From: DATNBT01 sp964579765
GTDB taxonomy: Bacteria > Acidobacteriota > Vicinamibacteria > Vicinamibacterales > CAVVIG01
Assembly (NCBI GenBank): GCA_964579765.1
Contig: CAZOIK010000187.1
Span: forward strand, 1 to 23,883
Reading direction: 5' to 3'
DNA: 23,883 nucleotides
Numbering within the stretch: position 1 is the stretch's first letter; each line of letters starts with the position of its first letter. Position numbers and translations under genes: made by a program. The notes beneath the pieces are model-generated. The model had not been told where the DNA came from and did not search any database. It saw nothing but the letters and a program-made list of their open reading frames with translations. Of this stretch, positions 8,431 to 15,149 are shown one piece after another.

Positions 8431-8510
8431 CTGGGTACCCCAGTTTAGGTATTGCCAGGCGCGCGGCAGCGGGTACACGCACCCGCTGCCGCGATCTGGA
8501 AGGCCAGATC
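8431..8510 (+). terminator. three successive hairpins after TonB-dependent receptor 1
   Basis: Directly after the stop codon there are three inverted repeats. CTGGG/CCCAG (8431-8435/8439-8443) is followed by TTT. A perfect 13-bp stem (8462-8474/8481-8493) has the 6-nt loop ACACGC. GATCTGG/CCAGATC (8493-8499/8504-8510) is the third. The large stem is very stable but lacks a U-tract, so it may be a terminator, a Rho-dependent end with 3' protection, or both. The remainder of the gap to 8684 holds a lone TATCAT at 8606-8611 without a -35 partner. It also contains a 7-bp GC hairpin near 8636-8657. Confidence 0.55.
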
Positions 8511-8669
8511 GACTCGATCTGTTTGTGTAAGTAGTTGCATTCAGGTTGCTTAGCACTTTTGTCAAGTGACGCGAAAATGCACGCCCGCGCCGTGCGTGCA
8601 GGTTGTATCATTAGCCCTGCAGGTACACCGCCTGCGCCGCGCCCCGGAACGGCGCGGGTGTTCGCAATC

Positions 8670-8675
8670 GGAGGG
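8670..8675 (+). promoter_or_regulatory. Shine-Dalgarno deciding the SnoaL-like gene start
   Basis: GGAGGG lies 9 nt before GTG 8685. It selects that codon over the in-frame upstream start at 8535, which would add a non-signal-like N-terminus. Confidence 0.7.
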
Positions 8676-8684
8676 AAGCAACGC

Positions 8685-9449
8685 GTGCAGAAAACGCTGC
8701 TCTCACTGACCGGTTTTTCCTTCGTCCTTGCGGCCACTTTTGCACTCCCGTCCGCGCAATCGGCGCGCGCTGCCGCTCCGCAGCTGACTGATCGCGACCG
8801 CGCTGACATTCAGGAGCTCGTCACCCATTACGCCAAGGCGCTGTCCACGTGTGCCGCGGAGGACTACGCGGATCTCTTCGCGCCGGTGACGGGGTCGTTC
8901 GCGAGCGGCTTCCGCGGCGAGCTCGTCGGCCGCGAGAAGTTGATCGCGCTGGTGCAGAGCGAGCCGCACTGCGCGACGACGACGCCCGGGCGCGCGTTCA
9001 GCGGCAACGGACCGACCGTTTCGGAACTGCAGGCCTCGGCCGAAGGCGTGACCGGACGCGTGAACCTCGGCAAGGCCGGCCACTACGACGACGTCTACGT
9101 GAAGACGCCGAAGGGCTGGCGCTTCCAGTCGCGCAACGTGATCACGCCGCAGGAAGAAGCCGCGAACTTCACGGGCAAAGACTTCATCGCCATTCGGCGC
9201 CTCGCCGGCGAGAGCCTCGGCAACTTCGCGGACGTGTATCGCGACATGCCGGTCGGCCGGCGGTTGCGCAACGCCGGCGTCGTCATCGCCGTGACGCCTG
9301 AGGGGGCGACCGGGAAGGCCGTGCTCCGCAACGACGGCGGACGCTACGACGACGTCTACGTCCGCACGGCGGACGGCTGGCGTTTCAAGTCGCGCACCTA
9401 CGTGCCGCCGGCCGACGCGCCCCGCGCGCAGGCGAGCGCGGGACAGTAA
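8685..9449 (+). CDS. Exported SnoaL-like (NTF2-fold) protein with a second, shortened repeat
   Basis: Starting at GTG 8685 gives 254 residues and a clean signal peptide (about 1-29, SARA-A). Residues 34-153 form a SnoaL_4/NTF2-like domain: helix DIQELVTHYAKAL, then YADLFAPVTGSF, and the C-terminal strand pair GHYDDVYVKTPKGWRFQSR. Residues 165-241 repeat its ends (DFIAIRRLAG..., GRYDDVYVRTADGWRFKSRTYV). They lack the central part with the D-LFA-DG-F segment, so this is a shortened second copy. NTF2-fold proteins of this type include dehydratases, isomerases and non-catalytic binding proteins; which applies here is unknown. The DUF1592 gene follows after 13 bp, making this probably the first gene of a four-gene operon. 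It resembles the triple-domain protein at 18622-20136. Confidence 0.85.
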   Translation: MQKTLLSLTGFSFVLAATFALPSAQSARAAAPQLTDRDRADIQELVTHYAKALSTCAAEDYADLFAPVTGSFASGFRGELVGREKLIALVQSEPHCATTTPGRAFSGNGPTVSELQASAEGVTGRVNLGKAGHYDDVYVKTPKGWRFQSRNVITPQEEAANFTGKDFIAIRRLAGESLGNFADVYRDMPVGRRLRNAGVVIAVTPEGATGKAVLRNDGGRYDDVYVRTADGWRFKSRTYVPPADAPRAQASAGQ

Positions 9450-9462
9450 GGACCTCCGCATC

Positions 9463-11916
9463 GTGACACGACGCTGGCTTGGCATCGCGGTGACGGCATG
9501 GGCGGCGGCAGCCGCCGTGAGTGTCGGCCATGCGGCCGGCGGTCCGGCCGGCGCGCCGGCGGCCACCGCGCCGCAGCCCGATCCCGTGGCGCCGATGGTC
9601 AAGCAGTACTGCGTGACGTGCCACAACGATCGCGCGAAGACCGCGGGCCTCAGCCTGCAGAACGTCGATACGGCGGACATTCCGGCCAACGCTGAAATCT
9701 GGGAGCGTGTCGTCCGCAAGATGCAGCGGCACGCGATGCCGCCGCTCGGCGCGCGCCGGCCCGACGAGGCGGCCTACGACCACGTCCTGCTGAAGCTTGA
9801 AGGCGATCTCGATCGCGCGGCGGCGCTGCATCCGTATCCCGGCGATCCGCTGCCGCACCGGATGAACCGCGCCGAGTACGCCAACGCGATTCGCGATCTG
9901 CTGGCGCTCGACATCGGCGACGTCTCGACGCTCCTGCCGGCCGACGACTCGGCGTTCGGGTTCGACAACGTCGCCGAGGCGCTCGGGTTTTCGTCGGTGC
10001 TGCTCGAGCGGTACGTGACGGTCGCGGGCCGGCTGAGCGCGCTGGCCGTCGGCGATCGCGATGTCACGCCGGGGTCCGACACGTTCGTGATGCGCCAGGA
10101 CTACTCGCAGGACGAGCACGTCGAAGGCCAGCCGTTCGGCACGGTGGGCGGGATGCTCCAGCACTACACGTTCCCGCTCGACGGCGAATATCAGATCTCG
10201 GCCCAGCTCATGCGGACCAACGTGGATGCGCCGCGCGGCCTCGAAGATCCGCGCCAGGTCGAGTTCACGCTTGACGGCGCGCGCATCTTCCTGACGGCGA
10301 TCGGCGGGGCGGCTCCGGTGATTCAGCCCGCGCAGGACCGCACGGCTCCCGCCGACCCGAAGCGGCTGTCGCGCGGAGACGCCGTGGACGCCCAGCTGCG
10401 GGTGCGCGTGAAGGTCACGGCGGGGCCGCACGACGTCGGCGTTGCGTTTCTCCAGCGATCGCTCGGCGAGAACACGCGCCATCTGCAGCAGTACCGCAGC
10501 TCCTTCGATTCGTTCGACGCGACGGGCCAGCCGCAGATCCGCACGCTCGCCATCACCGGCCCGTTCAACATCGCGGGCCCGGGCGACACGCCGAGCCGCC
10601 ACCGGATCTTCGTCTGCCACCCGACGACGGCGGCTGACGAAGAGCCGTGCGCGACGCGCATTCTCTCGACGCTCGTGCATCGTGCGTATCGCGGCCAGGA
10701 GTCGCCCGCCGACCTGCAGCGGCTGCTCGAGTTCTACCGCGCCGGCCGCAAGGAGAAAGACTTCGACACGGGCGTCGAGCGCGCGCTGCACCGCATTCTG
10801 GCGAGCCCGAAGTTCCTGCTGCGCGTCGAGCGCGCACCGGCGGGCACGGCGGCGGGCACGGCGTTTCGTCTCGACGACTACGCGCTGGCGTCGCGCCTCT
10901 CGTTCTTCCTCTGGAGCAGCATCCCGGACGACGAGCTGCTCGGCATCGCCGCCAAGGGGCGCCTGCACGACCCGGCGGTCTTTGCGCAGCAGGTGCACCG
11001 GATGCTCGCCGATCCGAAGTCGGACGCGATCGTCCAGAACTTCGCGGGGCAGTGGCTGCAGCTGCGCAACCTGAAGAATTCCGTCCCGAGCGAGGATCTC
11101 TTCCCCGAGTTCGACGACAACCTCCGCCGCTCGTTCGCGCGCGAGACCGAGCTCTTCTTCGACAGCATCATGCGCGAGGACCACAGCGTCCTCGACCTGC
11201 TCACGGCCAACTACACGTTCGTCAACGAGCGGCTCGCCAAGCACTACAAGATGCCCGGCATCTACGGCAGCCAGTTCCGCCGCGTCACGGTGACCGACGA
11301 CGCGCGCCGCGGGATCCTCGGGCAGGGCAGCATCCTGACGTCCACCTCGAACGCCAACCGCACCTCGCCGGTCGAGCGCGGCAAGTGGATCCTGACCAAC
11401 CTCGTCGGGATGCCGCCGTCGCCGCCGCCGCCCAACGTGCCGGCGCTCAAGGAGACGGCCGACGACGGCAAGGTGCTGACAATGCGGCAGCAGATGGAGA
11501 AGCACCGGGCAAACGCCGTGTGCGCGAGCTGCCACAAGCTGATGGACCCGCTCGGCTTCGCGATGGAGAACTTCGACGCGGTGGGCTCGTGGCGCACCGT
11601 GGACGCCGGCACGGCGATTGACGCGTCGGGCCAGTTCCTCGACGGCACGCAGCTGAACGGCATCGCGAGCCTGCGTCAGGCGCTGCTGAAGCGGCCCGAC
11701 GTCTTCGTCGGCACGCTCACCGAGAAGCTGATGACATATGCGCTCGGCCGCGGGCTCGACTATCACGACATGCCCGTCGTGCGGCAGATCGTCGCGGACG
11801 CGGCCACGCACGACTATCGGTTCTCGGCTTTGATTCTCGGGATTGCTACCAGTACGCCGTTTCAAGAGAGCATGACGCCACGCGACGCTCGAGATCCGGT
11901 CGCCGCAGGCAATTGA
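9463..11916 (+). CDS. DUF1592/DUF1588-type exported haem-motif protein (cassette 2)
   Basis: This 817-residue paralogue of the 961-3390 product has the same domain order. After the signal peptide (about 1-28) comes a PSCyt1-like segment with C50-V-T-C53-H54, then DUF1587 (HRMNRAEYANAIRDLLALD). A beta-rich middle region (GEYQISAQLMRTN) follows, then DUF1595 (RIFVCHP), DUF1592 (ASRLSFFLWSSIPDDELLG) and DUF1588, which ends with C687-A-S-C690-H691. DUF1585 (FVGTLTEKLMTYALGRGLDYHDMP) closes it. Two CxxCH sites predict a periplasmic dihaem protein of unknown reaction. The start is GTG 9463 after an AAGGA, 13 bp beyond the SnoaL-like gene. The DUF1552 gene follows after 11 bp. The paralogues are diverged but collinear, so the duplication is old or they were acquired separately. 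Confidence 0.94.
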   Translation: MTRRWLGIAVTAWAAAAAVSVGHAAGGPAGAPAATAPQPDPVAPMVKQYCVTCHNDRAKTAGLSLQNVDTADIPANAEIWERVVRKMQRHAMPPLGARRPDEAAYDHVLLKLEGDLDRAAALHPYPGDPLPHRMNRAEYANAIRDLLALDIGDVSTLLPADDSAFGFDNVAEALGFSSVLLERYVTVAGRLSALAVGDRDVTPGSDTFVMRQDYSQDEHVEGQPFGTVGGMLQHYTFPLDGEYQISAQLMRTNVDAPRGLEDPRQVEFTLDGARIFLTAIGGAAPVIQPAQDRTAPADPKRLSRGDAVDAQLRVRVKVTAGPHDVGVAFLQRSLGENTRHLQQYRSSFDSFDATGQPQIRTLAITGPFNIAGPGDTPSRHRIFVCHPTTAADEEPCATRILSTLVHRAYRGQESPADLQRLLEFYRAGRKEKDFDTGVERALHRILASPKFLLRVERAPAGTAAGTAFRLDDYALASRLSFFLWSSIPDDELLGIAAKGRLHDPAVFAQQVHRMLADPKSDAIVQNFAGQWLQLRNLKNSVPSEDLFPEFDDNLRRSFARETELFFDSIMREDHSVLDLLTANYTFVNERLAKHYKMPGIYGSQFRRVTVTDDARRGILGQGSILTSTSNANRTSPVERGKWILTNLVGMPPSPPPPNVPALKETADDGKVLTMRQQMEKHRANAVCASCHKLMDPLGFAMENFDAVGSWRTVDAGTAIDASGQFLDGTQLNGIASLRQALLKRPDVFVGTLTEKLMTYALGRGLDYHDMPVVRQIVADAATHDYRFSALILGIATSTPFQESMTPRDARDPVAAGN

Positions 11917-11927
11917 GGAGAGTATCC

Positions 11928-13238
11928 ATGTTCATCACGAAGAAAGCTCTTCCGCGCCGGACGTTCCTCCGTGGGGTCGGTGCCGTCGTCGGCCTGCCGC
12001 TGCTCGAAGCGATGGTGCCCGCGCTGACGGCGTCGGCGAAGACGGCCGCCGCGCCGAAGATGCGCTTCGGCGGGTTCTACATCCCGCACGGCGCGATCAT
12101 GAGCGAGTACACGCCGAAGACGCTGGGGACCGGCTTCGAGTTCACGCCGATCCTCAAGGCGCTCGAGCCGTACCGCGACTCGCTGATGGTCGTGAGCAAC
12201 CTCGATCGCCCGGGCAACGACGACAGCCACGCCACCGCGTCGGCCGCGTGGCTGAGCGGCGCCATCGCGAAGAAGACCGAAGGCCAGGACTTCCACCTCG
12301 GGACGACGGTGGACCAGGTGATCGCGAAGCACATCGGCGAGGAGACGCCGTTCCCGTCGATCGAAGTCGCGACGGAGGACTTCACGGGCTACGTCGGCGG
12401 CTGCAGCCCGGCCTACGCGTGCGCCTACATGAACACGATCGCCTGGGCGAGCCCGACCGAGCCGGTGCCGATGGAGATCAACCCGCGCGTCGTGTTCGAG
12501 CGGCTGTTCGGCCGTCCGGGCACCAAGGCGCAGCGCGCCGCGCAGCTGCGGCAGGACGCGAGCGTGCTCGACTCGATTCAGTCGGACCTGACCGACCTCG
12601 AGCGCGGCCTGGGCGCGCGCGATCGCGTCCGGCTGTCCGAATATCTCGACAACGTCCGCGCCATCGAGCGCCGCATCCAGCAGACCGAGGCGAAGAACGC
12701 GTCGGACGTCGCCGCCGTGGACGCGCCGATCGGCGTGCCGCAGGAGTACGCGGATCACGTCGAGGTGCTGAACGACCTCATCGCGGTCGCGTATCAGGCC
12801 GACCTGACGCGCGTCGCGACGTTCATGATGGCGCGCGAGGCGAGCATGAAGACGTACCCGGAGATCGGCATCGGCACGCCGCACCACACGATCTCGCACC
12901 ATGGGAACAAGCCCGAGGTGATGGCGCAGCACGCGAAGCTGAACGCGTATCACATCTCGCTGTTCGCGAAGTTCATCGAGAAGCTGAAGAACACGCCGGA
13001 CGGCGACGGCTCGCTGCTCGATCACTCGGTCATCTTCTACGGCAGCGGCATGAGCAACGCGAACGTGCACGGGCCGTATCCGCTGCCGCTCGTCATGCTC
13101 GGCGGGAGCATCGCGAAGGGCCAGCACATCCAGGCGGCCGAGCACACGCCGCTCGGCAACCTGTGGGTCACGGTCGCCGAGATGTTCGGGTGTCCGGGCC
13201 AGACGTTCGGCACGAGCACCGGCCGGTTGTCGCTCTAG
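11928..13238 (+). CDS. DUF1552 (HXXSHH family) Tat-exported protein (cassette 2)
   Basis: The complete protein has 436 residues. The N-terminus MFITKKALPRRTFLRGVGAV carries a twin-arginine signal and hydrophobic core, so it should be exported folded, perhaps with a cofactor or metal. The family-defining HxxSHH motif is H320-T-I-S323-H324-H325. A conserved block near the C-terminus (SVIFYGSGMSNANVHGPYPLPLVMLGG) contains possible metal or phosphate ligands, but no reaction is established for the family. The Shine-Dalgarno GAGGAGAG (11915-11922) with a 5-nt spacer fixes ATG 11928 rather than the TTG at 11913. The gene is 11 bp downstream of the DUF1592 gene and 7 bp upstream of the ankyrin gene. 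The constant pairing with DUF1592 proteins suggests a complex or consecutive steps; this is inference. Confidence 0.94.
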   Translation: MFITKKALPRRTFLRGVGAVVGLPLLEAMVPALTASAKTAAAPKMRFGGFYIPHGAIMSEYTPKTLGTGFEFTPILKALEPYRDSLMVVSNLDRPGNDDSHATASAAWLSGAIAKKTEGQDFHLGTTVDQVIAKHIGEETPFPSIEVATEDFTGYVGGCSPAYACAYMNTIAWASPTEPVPMEINPRVVFERLFGRPGTKAQRAAQLRQDASVLDSIQSDLTDLERGLGARDRVRLSEYLDNVRAIERRIQQTEAKNASDVAAVDAPIGVPQEYADHVEVLNDLIAVAYQADLTRVATFMMAREASMKTYPEIGIGTPHHTISHHGNKPEVMAQHAKLNAYHISLFAKFIEKLKNTPDGDGSLLDHSVIFYGSGMSNANVHGPYPLPLVMLGGSIAKGQHIQAAEHTPLGNLWVTVAEMFGCPGQTFGTSTGRLSL

Positions 13239-13245
13239 TCGGGCC

Positions 13246-14835
13246 ATGACGACGCCACTGCGAGTTCTCGGCGCCTCCTCGCTGGCCGTGGTGCTGTCTG
13301 CCGCGCCTGCGGTCGCGGCGGGCCAGGCCGGATCGCTCGTTGACGCGATTCAGAGCCGCAACCATCAGGCGCTGCACGTGCTGCTCGACCGGCACGCCGG
13401 CGTGAACACGCGATCGGCCGACGGCACGACGCCGCTGCACTGGGCGGCGCGCGTGGACGACGTCGAGAGCGTGCGGCTGCTGCTGCATGCCGGCGCCGAG
13501 GTCAACGTCGCGAACCGCTACGGCGTCACGCCGCTGATGCTGGCGGCGACCAACGGCAGCGTCGCCGTCGTGGACGCGCTGCTGCAGGCGGGCGCCGACG
13601 CCACGGCCGCGCTGCCCGAAGGAGAGACGGTCCTGATGACCGCCGCGCGGACCGGGCAGCCGGCGGTGGTCGAGGCGCTGATCAAGCACGGCGCGAACGT
13701 CAACGCGAAGGAAAGCTGGCTGGGCGAGACGGCGCTCATGTGGGCGGCCGCCGAGAATCACGCCGACGTCGTGCGCGCGCTCGCGCGGTGCGGCGCCGAC
13801 CTCAACGTCCACTCCGCGCCGACCGCGTATGCGCGCCGCACCGGTGGTCAGACGGTGCTGCCTCGCGGCGGCTTCACCGCGCTCATGTATGCGGCCCGTC
13901 AGAATGCCGTCGACGCGGGACGCGCGCTGATGGAGTCGGGCGCGGACGCCGACCAGGTGGACGCCGACGGCATGACGTCGCTCGTCGTGTCGATCATCAA
14001 CGCGCATTACGACTTCGCGGCGATGCTGCTCGAGAACGGGGCCGATCCCAACATCGCGGACGTGACGGGCATGACGCCGCTCTATGCGGCCGTGGACATG
14101 AACACGCTGCAGTTCATGCACGGGCGCCCGCCTTCGCGGCCCTCGGGCCAGATGACCGCGGTGGACCTCGTCAAACAGCTCCTCGCGTACGGCGCCGCGC
14201 CGGATAGTGCCTTGAAGACGACGCTGCTCCAGCGGCACAACACGGCCGGCAACCGGTATCTCGGCGAAGGCACGACGCCGCTGATGCGCGCGGCCAAGTC
14301 CGGCGACGTGGTGCTGATGAAGCTCCTGCTCGACGCCGGCGCCAACCCGCACCTGCGCCAGAAGAACGGCAACACGCTGCTCCTCCTTGCGGCCGGCTTT
14401 GGCCGCAAGTTCGACCAGAACGCCGACGCGCTCGAGTACGAAACGGCGACCGAAGCCGATCTCCTCAGGGGAACGGAGTTCTGCGTGCAGCAGCTCGGGC
14501 TCGACGTCAACGCGGTCAACGACGCCGGCGAGACGCCGATGCACGTCGCCGCGGGCGAGTCGATCGTCCGGTTTCTCGCCGCGCACGGCGGGCGCCTCGA
14601 CATCAAGAACGGCGCGGGCCAGCTGCCGTACGACGTCGCCATCCTGCGGAAAGATCGCACCGGTCGTCAGCTGCTGGCGGGGACGCTGGTGGCGTTCCGC
14701 GACCTGAACGCGCCGCACGTCCTCGAAGTGAGCGCGCGGCCCCCTGAAGCCCTGCACTTCGTGGACGAGGGCAACGCGAACGCGGCCCCAGTCAAGAGCG
14801 CCAAGAGCGCCAAGAGCACGGACGACAGCCAGTAA
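13246..14835 (+). CDS. Exported ankyrin-repeat protein
   Basis: 529 residues with an N-terminal signal peptide (about 1-26, AVAAG-Q) and about eleven ankyrin repeats from residue 29 to about 470. Typical repeats contain TPLHWAARVDDVESVRLLLHAG and TPLMLAATNGSVAVVDALLQAG. An insertion at about residues 285-330 interrupts one repeat. The tail contains a 9-bp duplication (AAGAGCGCC at 14795-14803 and 14804-14812), giving KSAKSAKS. Ankyrin stacks bind proteins. Because the gene follows DUF1552 by 7 bp, its product may serve as a scaffold or chaperone for the DUF1592/DUF1552 pair in the periplasm (inference). No good Shine-Dalgarno precedes ATG 13246, consistent with translational coupling. Confidence 0.93.
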   Translation: MTTPLRVLGASSLAVVLSAAPAVAAGQAGSLVDAIQSRNHQALHVLLDRHAGVNTRSADGTTPLHWAARVDDVESVRLLLHAGAEVNVANRYGVTPLMLAATNGSVAVVDALLQAGADATAALPEGETVLMTAARTGQPAVVEALIKHGANVNAKESWLGETALMWAAAENHADVVRALARCGADLNVHSAPTAYARRTGGQTVLPRGGFTALMYAARQNAVDAGRALMESGADADQVDADGMTSLVVSIINAHYDFAAMLLENGADPNIADVTGMTPLYAAVDMNTLQFMHGRPPSRPSGQMTAVDLVKQLLAYGAAPDSALKTTLLQRHNTAGNRYLGEGTTPLMRAAKSGDVVLMKLLLDAGANPHLRQKNGNTLLLLAAGFGRKFDQNADALEYETATEADLLRGTEFCVQQLGLDVNAVNDAGETPMHVAAGESIVRFLAAHGGRLDIKNGAGQLPYDVAILRKDRTGRQLLAGTLVAFRDLNAPHVLEVSARPPEALHFVDEGNANAAPVKSAKSAKSTDDSQ

Positions 14836-14879
14836 CGCCTTCAGTCAGACGATTCCCGGAGCACGGCGGGTGTACCGTC

Positions 14880-14917
14880 GCCGGCGGTGAGACCCGCCGG
14901 CCGGCGGCTGCCGGCCG
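14880..14917. repeat. two overlapping GC hairpins; includes copy 2 of the GC-rich hairpin repeat
   Basis: Stem A pairs GCCGGCGG (14880-14887) with CCGCCGGC (14894-14901). Stem B pairs CGGCCGGC (14898-14905) with GCCGGCCG (14910-14917). They share 14898-14901, so only one can form at a time. The part 14896-14917 repeats 3511-3532. The position 45 bp after the ankyrin stop fits a transcript end, but no T-run follows. Confidence 0.5.
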
Positions 14918-15134
14918 TGCACGCGGGTATTCGCCTCGCCATTTGTTCAGCTGAATCCAATAAAGCAGATCGTTGGATCGCGCCAGAACTTTTGCGTCTT
15001 TCGCGCTCTTTTATCACTTGACTTCGATATCTTCACGTCACAGGATTGGCCCCGCGCGGCGTCCCGTTTACCGTGCGTTTGCAAAAAACGAACGCGGCCT
15101 TGAGGGCGTCAGCTTACCGGCGGTTCGGACATAC

Positions 15135-15141
15135 AAGGAGG
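15135..15141 (+). promoter_or_regulatory. Shine-Dalgarno deciding the TonB-dependent receptor 2 start
   Basis: AAGGAGG lies 8 nt before ATG 15150. The following N-terminus MSVVKRLAFLVGLALFLPAA is a textbook signal peptide, so the 59-residue upstream extension is discarded. Confidence 0.8.
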
Positions 15142-15149
15142 ACGTGGCG

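Larger units (their letters stand above)
14836..15149. other. 314-bp intergenic region before TonB-dependent receptor 2
   Basis: No convincing gene is seen. The in-frame extension of the receptor ORF back to 14973 lacks a ribosome-binding site or signal-like N-terminus. Contents are overlapping GC hairpins (14880-14917), the palindrome TTCAGCTGAA (14946-14955) and an AT-richer stretch at 14941-15045. That stretch holds a TTGACT (15018-15023) with a poor -10 (CAGGAT, 15041-15046). The receptor promoter is probably here but cannot be fixed. Confidence 0.6.

Noticed and set aside
8535..8684. In-frame 50-residue extension of the SnoaL-like protein at 8685
   Set aside because: It lacks a Shine-Dalgarno and would bury the signal peptide; GTG 8685 has GGAGGG 9 nt upstream.
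5312..8809. 1165-codon open frame on the minus strand opposite TonB-dependent receptor 1
   Set aside because: It is Arg/Val/Ala-rich with no domain, and arises because GC-rich codons of the real receptor leave few stops on the other strand. The plus-strand receptor has a signal peptide, ordered domains and a Shine-Dalgarno.
9385..11865. 826-codon open frame on the minus strand opposite the DUF1592 gene
   Set aside because: Low-complexity Arg/Val/His composition and no recognisable domain; it mirrors a clearly real plus-strand gene.
14973..15149. 59-residue N-terminal extension of TonB-dependent receptor 2
   Set aside because: No ribosome-binding site or signal-like sequence. ATG 15150 has AAGGAGG at ideal spacing and starts a perfect signal peptide.
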